Shown here in pieces: positions 1 to 9,436 of a stretch of 64,000 bases of DNA. The position numbers and the translations under genes are program-made. This DNA comes from an uncultured Verrucomicrobiota bacterium (GTDB lineage Bacteria; Verrucomicrobiota; Verrucomicrobiia; Opitutales; Seribacteraceae). The stretch lies in assembly GCA_902612125.1 (NCBI GenBank), contig CACMBV010000010.1, positions 1 to 64,000 of the forward strand, given 5' to 3'. The notes beneath the pieces were generated by a model. It saw only the letters and a program-made list of their open reading frames with translations, was not told where the DNA came from and did not search any database. The stretch's first letter is position 1. Each line of letters begins with the position of its first letter.

Positions 1-2
1 TC

Positions 3-1679
3 TACGGAATGGAATTGGGTGGAGTATCGACCTATCATCTTTTTGGGTATGAAATAATAGCCGCTGTAGTCGACCAACAAGCCAAGGTTTTCGGGTATCT
101 TTTCCACATTGCAGCCTTGGTTGCCGGAATTTATTCATTTCATTTGAGGGATCCTTGGCAGGTGTCCATGGCTTTGTTTTATGCGGCGTCCGCGGTGGGT
201 GTTGCCTTTGCCGGTGATATGTTATCGCTTTTTTTATGGTGGGAAGGTCTGGCGGTGACCTCTGTTTTTCAAATATGGGGGCGGAAGACAAAAAGGGCGG
301 AGGATTCAGGTTTCCGCTACCTGTTTTTTCATATCTCATCGGGTTTACTCCTTCTGTTTGGGATTCTTCTGCGTTACCACGGTGAGGGGGCAAATGCCTT
401 GGCATTAAATTCTTTGACCGATGCCCTGGAGAGTGGAGATACCGGGTCCCAGTTGATTTTATTGGCCATAGGGATCAAAGCGGCTTTTCCCGGGTTGCAT
501 GTCTGGTTGAAGGACGGGTATGCGGAAGCCACCCATACGGGTCCAGTCTGGTTATGTGCATTCACCACAAAATGTGCGGTTTGTATGTTGGCCCGTTTGT
601 TTCCCGGGGCTGAGATCCTGATCACAGTGGGTGCGGTGATGGCTGTGTTTCCGATCTTCTATGCGGTTATCGAAAATGACCTGAGACGGGTTCTTTGCTA
701 CAGCAAAATAAACCAGATTGGATTCATGGTGGTTGGTATTGGGATCGGTACGGAACTGGCCATCGATGGGGCGATTGCCCACGCTTTCACCCACGTTATT
801 TACAAGGGACTTCTCTTTATGACTTTAGGAGCGGTGATGTTCAGGACCGGGGAAGTGCGGGCTTCCCATTTGGGTGGGTTGTATAAGTCCATGCCCTGGA
901 CGACCGCTTTTTGCATAGTCGGGGCTGCATCGATCTCTGCCTTTCCCTTGTTTAGTGGTTTCATCAGTAAATCCATCATCATTACGGAAACGGCTCGCCA
1001 CGGTCATACCCTGGTCTGGATATGCTTGCTTTTCGCTTCGGCGGGAGTTTTCCATAAGGCGGGGATAAAAGTGCCTTTTTTCGCTTTTTTTGCCAAAGAC
1101 TCGGGGTTGCGTCCAAGGGAAGCCCCGCCCCATATGCTAGCGGCCATGGCGGTTTCCGCCTTTCTTTGTATATTCCTAGGTTGCAATCCCCAATGGCTTT
1201 ACAATTTACTTCCAAACGCAGCAATGGGTTATCATCCTTATGACGGAACCCATGTGATCACCCAGCTGGAAATCCTGCTGTTTTCAGCCCTCACCTTTAT
1301 TCTGCTAAATCTTTGGGATAAATATCCCAAGGAGATGCCGTCCGTGAACCTCGATGCCGATTGGATATACCGAAAGCTGGGGCGGGGGTTTCTGCGGTTT
1401 GGTGCCTTTTTCTGGAATGGACTCAATGACCTGGCCCACGCTTTGCTTTTGGCCGGTTTGACCCACAGGGTTTGTTTGTTTGCTAAGCAGGCTCAGGTTA
1501 ACTGTGGAATTTTTATATCCGTTGTTCATCGGGGACTGGGCTTTTCAGGCTTTTTGGGCTCTAAGAGTGAGCAGATGATGAAAAGAAGAATAAAATTGGG
1601 AATCTACCCCATCGGACTGACCGCCCTTTTTGTGCTCTTTCTGGTGCTCGCCTTTCTTTTTGCTTCGTTCCAAGCCTGA
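3..1679 (+). CDS. Proton-conducting antiporter/complex I-type membrane subunit (MrpD/NuoL/NuoN family), 5' end cut by window
   Basis: Polytopic inner-membrane protein of the family shared by Mrp Na+/H+ antiporter subunit D and the ion-pumping NADH dehydrogenase subunits. Family landmarks are visible: the helix with WWEGL (Glu79 counting from the ATG at 9), the Lys-bearing segment LLLAIGIKAAFPGLHVWL, the YSKINQIGFM helix start and the AHAFTHVIYKGLLF segment. The frame is open to the left edge. What is seen begins around the third helix of the family, so one or two N-terminal helices probably lie upstream of the window. About 550 residues are visible. Which complex it serves cannot be decided without the neighbours to the left. 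Confidence 0.8.
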   Translation, partial: YGMELGGVSTYHLFGYEIIAAVVDQQAKVFGYLFHIAALVAGIYSFHLRDPWQVSMALFYAASAVGVAFAGDMLSLFLWWEGLAVTSVFQIWGRKTKRAEDSGFRYLFFHISSGLLLLFGILLRYHGEGANALALNSLTDALESGDTGSQLILLAIGIKAAFPGLHVWLKDGYAEATHTGPVWLCAFTTKCAVCMLARLFPGAEILITVGAVMAVFPIFYAVIENDLRRVLCYSKINQIGFMVVGIGIGTELAIDGAIAHAFTHVIYKGLLFMTLGAVMFRTGEVRASHLGGLYKSMPWTTAFCIVGAASISAFPLFSGFISKSIIITETARHGHTLVWICLLFASAGVFHKAGIKVPFFAFFAKDSGLRPREAPPHMLAAMAVSAFLCIFLGCNPQWLYNLLPNAAMGYHPYDGTHVITQLEILLFSALTFILLNLWDKYPKEMPSVNLDADWIYRKLGRGFLRFGAFFWNGLNDLAHALLLAGLTHRVCLFAKQAQVNCGIFISVVHRGLGFSGFLGSKSEQMMKRRIKLGIYPIGLTALFVLFLVLAFLFASFQA

Positions 1680-1715
1680 TTCCATTGCCAATGTTTCTTG
1701 CCAAGGGCAAGAGAC

Positions 1716-2270
1716 ATGACTTATTCTAACTCCGTGATGGTTGGAAATGAAGTTTTGTGGCTTGGGTTTACCCGTGCCTGGATGCCCGTGTTTTTTTTAT
1801 TGGCGGGAGGGTGTAAACTTTTCGACCGGGATGGCCGATATATACCCGAGGAGCGGGTATGGAAAAAGATCATCAAGGAAGCTCCAAGTTACGGCTTGGA
1901 ACCAACCTTTGTCTACGCCATATGCCATGCGGAAAGCAGTCTGGACGCCAATGCGGAGTCCTCTGTGGCCAAAGGGATGATGCAATTAACCGAGGCGGCC
2001 TGGTCAGATGTCACCAAACTCCACTATCGTCAGGCATTTGAATGGGAAACCAATGTGGAAATTGGCATGCTTTATCTACAAAGACTCAAGGAAATGCTCG
2101 AAAGTCAGGCTCTTTTTTCTTATCCCCGGCTTGCTGCTAGTTACCGCTATGGGTATGGTGCCTTGCGTAGAGAGAAATTTATGGTGAGCCGTTTAAAAAC
2201 GCCGCTCAATCGAATTTACCGGAAGCTATTTGCCGGTCATTTAAAACCGGTGGAGCCTCCCCAATTGTAA
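1716..2270 (+). CDS. Lytic transglycosylase, SLT-fold (probable lipoprotein)
   Basis: Small soluble lytic transglycosylase-like protein that would cleave peptidoglycan glycan strands. The catalytic-Glu region reads CHAESSLDANAESSVAKGMM, followed by MQL and a later YGYGALRR stretch, matching the ES...GLMQ pattern of SLT enzymes. The N-terminus has a hydrophobic stretch ending FFLLAGGC, an imperfect lipobox, so export and lipidation are likely. The ATG at 1716 was preferred to the TTG at 1698; the ATG at 1737 is another option. It ends 9 bases before the recombinase gene. Family assignment is secure; lipidation is inferred. Confidence 0.8.
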   Translation: MTYSNSVMVGNEVLWLGFTRAWMPVFFLLAGGCKLFDRDGRYIPEERVWKKIIKEAPSYGLEPTFVYAICHAESSLDANAESSVAKGMMQLTEAAWSDVTKLHYRQAFEWETNVEIGMLYLQRLKEMLESQALFSYPRLAASYRYGYGALRREKFMVSRLKTPLNRIYRKLFAGHLKPVEPPQL

Positions 2271-2279
2271 CCACCCAGG

Positions 2280-3230
2280 ATGGTACAAGAGGAGCCAGAG
2301 ATTCAGCCATCCATCCGTCTTATGGCACCTCCCGCTTTTGAGGCATGGATCAATGGATTTCTTGCCTGGGTGCAGCTGGAAAAGGGTCTTTCGAACAACA
2401 CGATTGAATCTTACGAAACCGACTTGAATCAGTGTGCCCTGTTTTTAGATGCTCGGGGGGTTGGCCATTGGAAGGAGGCCGAGCTCGATGATTATTCCGC
2501 GTGGATGATATCGCTGACTGACGATCAATATGCCGTGGCCAGCCTGGCAAGAAAACTATCCGCGTTGCGCATGATGATCGGTTACTTTGTGGGGGAGGGG
2601 GAATTGGATGTGAATCCTACGGAACTTTTGGGCAATCCCAAAAAAAGACGCAGCCTGCCTCATTGCCTGACCATTCCTGAAGTGGAGAAAATGCTGGAAG
2701 CTCCTGATCTCAGCACGCCCCTAGGTAAAAGGGATCGTGCCTTACTCGAATTGATGTACGGAAGCGGGCTGCGGGTTTCTGAGATTTGCTCGATCCCGGT
2801 TAATGCTTTCGATCCGGATGAAGGGTTTGCCCGCGTCTTTGGAAAGGGAGCGAAGGAACGAGTGGTTCCAGTGGGCCGTTTTGCGGTGGAAGCGGTCAGG
2901 AATTATCTTCATGGCGGCCGCCCTTTTTTAAGCAAAGAAGGGACAGGGAGTGAACTTTTTCTCAGTATCCGGGGGAAAGCCATCTCCCGAAAAATGGTCT
3001 GGGTGCTAGTCAGGCAATACGCCCAAAAAGCGGGGATCGAAAAAAAAGTGAGTCCCCATGGCTTGCGTCATTCCTTTGCTTCCCATCTTCTGATGGGAGG
3101 AGCCGATGTCCGCTCCGTACAGGAGATGCTGGGGCATGCTGATATCGGAACCACCCAAATTTATACCCATGTGGGGTCGGAAAGATTGCTGGATGAACAT
3201 GCTAATTTTCATCCTTTGGCACAGGAATAA
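2280..3230 (+). CDS. xerD: Tyrosine recombinase XerC/XerD
   Basis: Site-specific tyrosine recombinase of the Xer type, normally resolving chromosome dimers at dif. Length 316 aa is slightly above the usual 295-310. An N-terminal SAM-like core-binding domain (about residues 20-110) precedes the catalytic domain. The complete active site is readable: Arg165 (GSGLRVSEI), Lys189 (FGKGAKER), His260 and Arg263 (SPHGLRHSFA), His286 (LGHADIGTT) and the nucleophile Tyr295 (QIYTHV). There is no excision or cargo context, so a housekeeping Xer protein is more likely than an integrase. XerC versus XerD cannot be settled from sequence alone. Confidence 0.88.
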   Translation: MVQEEPEIQPSIRLMAPPAFEAWINGFLAWVQLEKGLSNNTIESYETDLNQCALFLDARGVGHWKEAELDDYSAWMISLTDDQYAVASLARKLSALRMMIGYFVGEGELDVNPTELLGNPKKRRSLPHCLTIPEVEKMLEAPDLSTPLGKRDRALLELMYGSGLRVSEICSIPVNAFDPDEGFARVFGKGAKERVVPVGRFAVEAVRNYLHGGRPFLSKEGTGSELFLSIRGKAISRKMVWVLVRQYAQKAGIEKKVSPHGLRHSFASHLLMGGADVRSVQEMLGHADIGTTQIYTHVGSERLLDEHANFHPLAQE

Positions 3231-3308
3231 AGGTAATTCGCAAAGTTTTTTCAAACGTGCGCAAAATAAGGTTGAAAGAAAGTCGAAGGAATCGTTTCAA
3301 GGTTACCG

Positions 3309-3554
3309 ATGAAGGTTACTGTTTTTGTATCTCCCAAGATTACGGTCTTGGATCCGCAAGGAGCGGCGGTCGAACAGGCAATGAAAAGTCTTGGCTACGA
3401 ATCAGTGGAGGGTGTGCGTGTAGGCAAAACCATCACTTTCGAAATGGAGGGCTCCGACTCTCCGGACTCGCGGGAAAAACTGGATAAATTGTGTGACGGC
3501 TTGCTTAGTAATCCAGTCATCGAAGACTTTCGCTACGAAATCGAGGAGGGGTGA
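3309..3554 (+). CDS. purS: Phosphoribosylformylglycinamidine synthase subunit PurS
   Basis: 81-aa PurS, the small subunit that bridges PurQ and PurL in the split FGAM synthase of purine biosynthesis. It starts KVTVFVSPKITVLDPQGAAV, the family's typical N-terminal strand with the 'DPQG' turn, and the length is normal. An AAGG lies 8 bases upstream of the ATG. The stop overlaps the GTG start of the next gene by 4 bases (GTGA), so the two are translationally coupled. purQ and purL follow after one intervening gene, which confirms the assignment. Confidence 0.9.
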   Translation: MKVTVFVSPKITVLDPQGAAVEQAMKSLGYESVEGVRVGKTITFEMEGSDSPDSREKLDKLCDGLLSNPVIEDFRYEIEEG

Positions 3555-4378
3555 GGATATTCCGATATCTTGACCAGTCCGGAAAAATGGGATTTGGTCG
3601 CTTTGACCAAGAAGGAAACACCTTTCTTATTTTGCAAAAGGGTGATGGTGATTTTGAGGCAACCGATGAGCGGATCACACCCTTTCAATTTCTCACCCCT
3701 ATTGATTTTCGCTGTATTTATGCGATTGGTTTGAATTATCGTGCCCATGCCAGGGAAACCGGTCTTGAGATTCCGAAATATCCCATGGTTTTCATGAAAG
3801 CACCCACGGCAACCCAAAATCCGGGAGACCCCATCGTTCTTCCCCGCTATTTACGAAGTGATAAGGTTGATTTTGAAGGTGAACTTGGCCTAGTGATCGG
3901 CCGGCCCTGTAAAAATGTTGAGCCTGAGGAGGCACTTTCCTATGTGCTTGGTTATGTATGTGCCAATGATGTAAGTGCGAGGGATTGGCAGAAAGAAAAG
4001 GGCGGGGGTCAGTTTTGCCGTGGAAAGACTTTTGATACTTTTTGTCCCGTCGGTCCTTGCCTGACCACGGCGGACGAGATTCCCGACCCATCTAATCTGA
4101 CGGTCCGTTCCTTCGTTAATGATCAGAAAATGCAGGAGTCTGGGACGGATGATATGATTTTCGATGTGCCTACCCTTATTTCCTTCCTGAGTGGAAGCAC
4201 TACCTTACTGCCTGGAACTCTTATTCTGACCGGGACCCCTTCCGGGGTTGGCGAGGCCCGTGATCCCCAAAGATATTTGGTGCCCGGGGATGAAGTCACC
4301 GTGGAAATAGATGGAGTTGGGATTCTTTCAAACCCGGTCGTGGAGGAAGTTTTCAAAGAGGAGGAAGAAAAGGCATGA
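3551..4378 (+). CDS. Fumarylacetoacetate hydrolase family protein, embedded in the purine operon
   Basis: FAH-fold hydrolase/isomerase, 275 aa, with a GTG start coupled to purS. The core motifs are YAIGLNYRAHA, the metal-binding DFEGELGLVIG, YVCANDVSARDWQ, and the LTGTPSGVG loop near the C-terminus. Family members act on beta-diketo or 2-keto-enol acids (2-hydroxyhepta-2,4-diene-1,7-dioate isomerase, oxaloacetate decarboxylase, acylpyruvase); the substrate here is unknown. It lies between purS and purQ with 4-base overlaps on both sides, so it must be co-transcribed with the purine genes. A metabolite-repair role is possible but is inference. Confidence 0.82.
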   Translation: MRIFRYLDQSGKMGFGRFDQEGNTFLILQKGDGDFEATDERITPFQFLTPIDFRCIYAIGLNYRAHARETGLEIPKYPMVFMKAPTATQNPGDPIVLPRYLRSDKVDFEGELGLVIGRPCKNVEPEEALSYVLGYVCANDVSARDWQKEKGGGQFCRGKTFDTFCPVGPCLTTADEIPDPSNLTVRSFVNDQKMQESGTDDMIFDVPTLISFLSGSTTLLPGTLILTGTPSGVGEARDPQRYLVPGDEVTVEIDGVGILSNPVVEEVFKEEEEKA

Positions 4379-5064
4379 GGGTGGCGATTCTTCAATTCCC
4401 CGGATCTAATTGCGATTGGGATTCCGAGCACGCAATCCGGGATGTGCTCGGAGTTTCTGCACACCGGGTTTGGCACAAGGCACGGCTGCCTTCGGAAACG
4501 GAAGCAGTGATAGTACCCGGCGGGTTTTCGTTTGGCGATTATTTGCGCTGTGGGGCTATTGCCCGCTTCTCACCGATTATGCATGACCTTAAGGAATTTG
4601 CTGAAAGAGGAGGACAAGTTCTGGGAATATGTAACGGTTTTCAGATATTGTGTGAATCGGGTTTGTTGCCAGGAGCCCTGATCAGAAATGATTGCCTGGA
4701 TTTTAGATGCTTGAATCAAAACCTTACGGTCGAAAATTCAAATGAACGATTCAATCAAAATACCCTGGGCGGTTCGCTTGTTCTACCCATCGCCCATGGG
4801 GAGGGGAATTTCCGGGCGGATGAATCCGTTCTTTCTTCCTTGGAAGAAAATCAGCAAGTCCTGATTCGATACGATGGGAACCCAAACGGATCAGTGAACG
4901 CCATTGCCGGAATCCGTAACTCTGCCGGAAATGTGTACGGAATGATGCCTCATCCGGAAAGGGCGGTGTGTTCTCATCATCCGTGCCTGGATGGACTGCC
5001 CGTTTTGAAAGCTTTTCTTGAACCCCTTTTAGGCTCCATTCCTGTGGAGGTGAACAGCGGATGA
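4375..5064 (+). CDS. purQ: FGAM synthase glutaminase subunit PurQ
   Basis: Class I glutamine amidotransferase subunit that supplies ammonia to PurL. The N-terminus VAILQFPGSNCDWD is typical of PurQ. The nucleophile Cys sits in LGICNGFQILCE and the triad His/Glu in MMPHPERAV. Length 229 aa is normal. ATGA overlaps join it to the FAH gene upstream and to purL downstream, so the purS-FAH-purQ-purL block is tightly coupled. Confidence 0.93.
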   Translation: MRVAILQFPGSNCDWDSEHAIRDVLGVSAHRVWHKARLPSETEAVIVPGGFSFGDYLRCGAIARFSPIMHDLKEFAERGGQVLGICNGFQILCESGLLPGALIRNDCLDFRCLNQNLTVENSNERFNQNTLGGSLVLPIAHGEGNFRADESVLSSLEENQQVLIRYDGNPNGSVNAIAGIRNSAGNVYGMMPHPERAVCSHHPCLDGLPVLKAFLEPLLGSIPVEVNSG

Positions 5065-7373
5065 GTCAAATATCCTCCACTTCACTTCCCCTGAATCCGG
5101 ACCCGGTTCTGAATGTCGAAATTACCGATGATTTGATTGAGCGGCACGGAATTCTGCCGCAAGAGTACCAAGAAATACTCGCGATGTTGGGCCGTGAACC
5201 CAACTTGACCGAGCTTGGTATCTTTTCCGTAATGTGGTCCGAACACTGTGCCTATAAAAATACCCGTAAGCTGCTCCGCTTGTTTCCCACCGAGAAAAAA
5301 GACAAGCAAGCCATCGGGCAGGTTTTGGTAAAAGCAGGGGAAGAAAATGCGGGAGTGATTGATGTGGGTGATGGGTGGGGTGTAGCCTTCAAGATAGAAT
5401 CTCACAACCATCCAAGTGCCATTGAGCCTTTCGAGGGTGCCGCCACGGGGGTGGGTGGAATTGTACGTGATATTTTTACAATGGGTGCCCGTCCGATTCT
5501 TCTCACTAATTCTCTTCGTTTTGGTGACCTCAATGATCCCCATGTAAAAAGACTCTTTCGCGGTGTGGTCAGCGGAATTTCCCATTATGGAAATTGCCTG
5601 GGTATTCCTAATATGGGGGGAGATATTTATTTTGATCAGTGTTACGAGGGTAACCCGTTGGTGAATGCTCTTTGTGCTGGTATTCTACGTCACGAAGATA
5701 TTCAAAAAGGGGCCGCTACGGGTGTGGGAAATCCGGTTTACTATGTTGGGCCAGGCACAGGTCGGGACGGCTTGGGCGGTGCGAGCTTTGCTTCCCGGGA
5801 GCTAACGGCAGAGAGTACCGAAGATCGCCCGGCCGTGCAAAAAGGTGATCCGTTTATGGAAAAGCTCCTACTGGAAGCCTGCCTCGAAATGATGGCTATT
5901 CCCGGACTGGTCGTCGGAATTCAGGATATGGGAGCGGCCGGTCTCACCTGCTCAACCTGTGAGACCGCATCCCGTGGCAATTCGGGAATTGAAATTGATT
6001 TGGATTCAGTCCCTCAGCGTGAGACTGGAATGAATTCCTATGAGATCATGCTTTCGGAGAGTCAGGAAAGAATGCTGGTCATCGTACAAAAGGGGAGGGA
6101 AAAGGAACTCGAGGAAGTTTTCGAGAAGTGGGATCTTCATGCCGCTCACATTGGTGAGGTTAAGCAGGGAGACCGCATGGTCGTTCGTCATAAAGGAGTG
6201 GTGGTTGCTGATTTGCCTGCCAAATCGCTGACCGATGAGGCTCCCGTTTACGATCAACCTGCCTCCGAGCCAGCCCATGTGGTAAAAGCGAGAAATTGGT
6301 CGGTCGAAAGCATTCCAGATATTTCTGTAAAGGAGATAGAGAGCGGATTGAAAAATTTACTTAACCACCCAACCATTGCGTCAAAGCGTTGGGTTTGGCA
6401 GCAATATGATCACATGGTTATGTCGGGTTGTAAAGTTGAGCCCGGAAGCGATGCGGGAGTGGTAAGATTAAGTATTGCAGAAATTGACAAGTACTTGGCG
6501 ATCGCCAATGACTGTAATAATCGTTTCTGTAATCTTGATCCCTATAAAGGTGCTCAAATCGCCTTTGTAGAATGTATGCGTAACCTGGCTTGTTCGGGGG
6601 CAAAAGCGTTGGCGGTCACCGATAACTTGAATTTCGGTAACCCAAACAAGCCAGAAGCATACCACATGCTCAAAGAGTGCGTGAAAGGACTGGCCGATGC
6701 CTGTGCCTTTTTTGATGTTCCCGTGGTCGGGGGAAATGTCAGCCTGTACAATGAGCATGGAGATGGAGCGATTGATCCGACTCCCGTCGTTTCCATGGTT
6801 GGATTGATTGACAATCAGGAACATGTGACAAAGGCTCATCTTGAACATGCCGGCCTGGAACTTATTCTCCTGGGTGGATGGCCAACTGAGTTGGGAGGGA
6901 GTTATTACTTACAGACCCAACATGCGAAAAAAGAGGGGGCTGTGCCTGAAGTCTCCCTCGAAAATGAGAAAAAAGTTCAGGACCTTCTTATTGGACAAAT
7001 CAAAGAAGGGAGATTAGTGGCGGCTCATGATCTTTCCGAGGGTGGTCTGTTGGTTTGCCTAGCAGAAATGCTCTTCGGTAAAAACAAGATCGGCGTTTCA
7101 GTTTCAATTCCCGCAAACGGGAGGATAGATGCCACGCTCTTTGGAGAGAGTCAGGGACGGGTGATCGTTGCCGTCAGTTCGTCAGATTCTAATGCATTTA
7201 TTTCCTGTTCGAAAACTGCCGGTGTGCAGGCTAATTTTTTGGGTCGAACCAGTGACTCAGGCATGATGCAGATTAAGATGGGTGAAAAAGTGGTGCTTTC
7301 GACTTCCATTGCTGATTTACATTCGGTGTGGGAAAATGCCATCCCTGACTGCATGGAGTCATCCCGGAGTTAG
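5061..7373 (+). CDS. purL: FGAM synthase large subunit PurL (short form)
   Basis: Synthetase subunit of the three-component FGAM synthase, 770 aa, the short form that requires PurS and PurQ. Conserved segments include MWSEHCAYKNTRKLL, the nucleotide/metal region HNHPSAIEPFEGAATG with GGIVRDIFTMGARP, and VVGGNVSLYNE in the second half. Two AIRS-type repeats are apparent. It overlaps purQ by 4 bases and purF starts 4 bases after its stop. Confidence 0.93.
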   Translation: MSQISSTSLPLNPDPVLNVEITDDLIERHGILPQEYQEILAMLGREPNLTELGIFSVMWSEHCAYKNTRKLLRLFPTEKKDKQAIGQVLVKAGEENAGVIDVGDGWGVAFKIESHNHPSAIEPFEGAATGVGGIVRDIFTMGARPILLTNSLRFGDLNDPHVKRLFRGVVSGISHYGNCLGIPNMGGDIYFDQCYEGNPLVNALCAGILRHEDIQKGAATGVGNPVYYVGPGTGRDGLGGASFASRELTAESTEDRPAVQKGDPFMEKLLLEACLEMMAIPGLVVGIQDMGAAGLTCSTCETASRGNSGIEIDLDSVPQRETGMNSYEIMLSESQERMLVIVQKGREKELEEVFEKWDLHAAHIGEVKQGDRMVVRHKGVVVADLPAKSLTDEAPVYDQPASEPAHVVKARNWSVESIPDISVKEIESGLKNLLNHPTIASKRWVWQQYDHMVMSGCKVEPGSDAGVVRLSIAEIDKYLAIANDCNNRFCNLDPYKGAQIAFVECMRNLACSGAKALAVTDNLNFGNPNKPEAYHMLKECVKGLADACAFFDVPVVGGNVSLYNEHGDGAIDPTPVVSMVGLIDNQEHVTKAHLEHAGLELILLGGWPTELGGSYYLQTQHAKKEGAVPEVSLENEKKVQDLLIGQIKEGRLVAAHDLSEGGLLVCLAEMLFGKNKIGVSVSIPANGRIDATLFGESQGRVIVAVSSSDSNAFISCSKTAGVQANFLGRTSDSGMMQIKMGEKVVLSTSIADLHSVWENAIPDCMESSRS

Positions 7374-7376
7374 TCC

Positions 7377-9296
7377 ATGAGTGAGGAAATCGGACATTTT
7401 TGTGGTATTGCCCTGATTCGATTAAAAAAGCCTCTCTCGTTCTATGCCGAAAAATACGGCACTCCTTTATGGGGATTTAATCAGCTTTTTCTTTTAATGG
7501 AAAAGCAGCACAACCGGGGACAGGACGGGGCAGGTATCGGATCAATGAAATTGAATGTGGATGCCGGGCAGGCATTCATGTTCAGGGAAAGAAGTACCAG
7601 CAGTAAGGCCCTGGCGAAAATCTTTGAACAGCAAAATAAAACCCTTACCAAACTTTTTAAGAAAGGGATAGCCTTCCCCGAGTTTCCGGAAACAATCAAG
7701 GAATATTTCGATTATGGCGGGGAATTGCTCCTGGGCCATCTCAGGTATGGAACATCAGGTTCCTACGGCTCCACTTCCTGCCATCCCTACTTTAGAAAAA
7801 GTAATTGGCCGGGTAAAAACCTAATGGTTGTGGGTAATTTTAATTTGACCAATGTGGAAGAGTTAAACTCCAAGCTGGTTGATCGTGGTCAGCATCCAGT
7901 TTTTGATACGGACACCCAGGCGATTCTTGAAGAGACTGGTTATCATCTTGACGCGATGAATGATCTGCTGGCCAAGGAGGCGGAGTTGGAAAACATATCC
8001 GGTCAGGACCACTCCCGATGGATTGGTGAACGGGTTGATCTGCCCGAAGTATTTCGAAAGGCATCCGTTAACTGGGATGGCGGGTACGCCCTCGCAGGCA
8101 TAGTTGGCAATGGGGATGCCTTTGCCATGAGGGATCCTCATGGAATCCGCCCGGGTTTTTACTTTGAGGATGAAGAAGTTGTGGCGGTTGCGTCCGAACG
8201 GGCACCCTTGATGACCGTTTTTGAGAAAAAGATAGAGGAAGTTTCGGAAATCGAACCCGGTTCGATTCTGGTGGTTCGATCGAATGGTGTTGTAATCAAG
8301 GAACGTTTTGCGGAGGATCCAGCAAGGAGGGCCGCCTGTTCGTTCGAAAGAATTTATTTTTCCAGGGGGAATGATCCAGATATCTACGCGGAAAGAAAAA
8401 CGCTCGGGGCTTTGCTTGTTCCGCAAGTGCTCGAAGTTGTGGGGAAAGATTTCTCCAAGAGCGTCTTCAGTTATGTACCCAATACCGCGGAGAGTGCATA
8501 TTATGGTTTCATGGAGCAGTTGAGGCTGGTTCGTCGGGCGGAAGTGAAACAAAAATTGCTCGTTGCAAACCAAGCGGGTGAATTGACAGATAAACTCATT
8601 GACGACTTGGTGATGGATAACTGGCCCAAGGGCGAGAAAATTGCGAACAAAGATATCAAACTACGCACTTTTATCAGTCAGGAATCCGGTCGTGATCAGT
8701 TGGTTTCGCATGTTTATGATATTACTTACGGAGTCATTCGGGCCGGGGAAGATGCCTTGGTATGTATCGATGATTCGATTGTTCGGGGCACCACCCTGAA
8801 ACGAAGCATTTTACAAATTCTAGGGCGTTCCAACCCCAACAAGTTGCTGATCGCCTCAACCGCTCCGCAGATCCGCTATCCGGATTGTTATGGGATTGAC
8901 ATGTCAGAACTTGGAAAATTTATCGCCTTTCAGGCAGCCGTCGCCCTGATTAAGGAGCGTGGGTACGATGGGCTTCTCTCAGAGGTGGCAATTAAGTGTA
9001 AAGAAGCTCTGAGAGAACCAAAAGCAAAGCTGAAAAATCATGTTAAGCGGGTCTACGAAAATTTTACTGCCTCCGAAATTTCGTCAAAAGTCGCGGAATT
9101 GGTCAAGCCGGACTGCTTAAATGGCACAACGGAGGTGAAGGTCGTTTACCAAAGTATTGAGAACTTACATGAAGCGTTGCCCGATCATTCGGGAGACTGG
9201 TATTTCACTGGAGATTATCCAACTCCGGGTGGGTATCGTGTAGTACATAAGGCATTTCTGAATTACTACGAAAAAAAGGACGGCCGTAGTTATTAA
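7377..9296 (+). CDS. purF: Amidophosphoribosyltransferase PurF, long form
   Basis: Catalyses the first committed step of purine synthesis, PRPP plus glutamine to phosphoribosylamine. The N-terminal Ntn-type glutaminase would use Cys9 (GHFCGIALIRLKKPL) after processing; MEKQHNRGQDGAG and LLLGHLRYGTSG are typical of that domain. The PRPP-binding loop is CIDDSIVRGTTL. At 639 aa it is far longer than the roughly 470-500 aa E. coli/Bacillus forms and resembles, from memory, the long PurF known from Bacteroidetes and relatives. It closes the purine run. Confidence 0.88.
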   Translation: MSEEIGHFCGIALIRLKKPLSFYAEKYGTPLWGFNQLFLLMEKQHNRGQDGAGIGSMKLNVDAGQAFMFRERSTSSKALAKIFEQQNKTLTKLFKKGIAFPEFPETIKEYFDYGGELLLGHLRYGTSGSYGSTSCHPYFRKSNWPGKNLMVVGNFNLTNVEELNSKLVDRGQHPVFDTDTQAILEETGYHLDAMNDLLAKEAELENISGQDHSRWIGERVDLPEVFRKASVNWDGGYALAGIVGNGDAFAMRDPHGIRPGFYFEDEEVVAVASERAPLMTVFEKKIEEVSEIEPGSILVVRSNGVVIKERFAEDPARRAACSFERIYFSRGNDPDIYAERKTLGALLVPQVLEVVGKDFSKSVFSYVPNTAESAYYGFMEQLRLVRRAEVKQKLLVANQAGELTDKLIDDLVMDNWPKGEKIANKDIKLRTFISQESGRDQLVSHVYDITYGVIRAGEDALVCIDDSIVRGTTLKRSILQILGRSNPNKLLIASTAPQIRYPDCYGIDMSELGKFIAFQAAVALIKERGYDGLLSEVAIKCKEALREPKAKLKNHVKRVYENFTASEISSKVAELVKPDCLNGTTEVKVVYQSIENLHEALPDHSGDWYFTGDYPTPGGYRVVHKAFLNYYEKKDGRSY

Positions 9297-9396
9297 TTGG
9301 GGTGGAATTGTTTGAACTCCAAGGTGGATCACCCATTGCAGACTGGCTATTTTACAAACGCAATAGTGTTGTTACCAAAAAATTGACAAAAATCCT

Positions 9397-9426
9397 TTGA
9401 CATAGGTACTGGTCATTTCGTTATAA
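9397..9426 (+). promoter_or_regulatory. Candidate sigma-70 promoter of the HNH gene
   Basis: TTGACA at 9397-9402 and TTATAA at 9421-9426 are spaced by 18 bases, close to consensus. A second TTGACA lies at 9383-9388. The -10 box ends only 10 bases before the ATG at 9437, so an mRNA from this promoter would have a very short leader or none. Confidence 0.5.
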
Positions 9427-9436
9427 CGGATACAGG

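Noticed and set aside
2280-3230. Integrase of a mobile island
   Set aside because: The protein is a typical Xer recombinase with housekeeping neighbours, 23 kb away from the AT-rich cassette and without nearby attachment repeats.
5082-5585. 167-codon minus-strand frame inside purL
   Set aside because: Shadow of the PurL coding sequence with no family features.
7863-8573. Long minus-strand open frame inside purF
   Set aside because: It lies entirely antisense to a gene with clear PurF motifs, has no recognisable domain and no ribosome-binding site.
9297-9360. Terminator after purF
   Set aside because: Short imperfect stems can be drawn (for example GGTG-GAT-CACC) but no U-tract follows, so the evidence is too weak to list.
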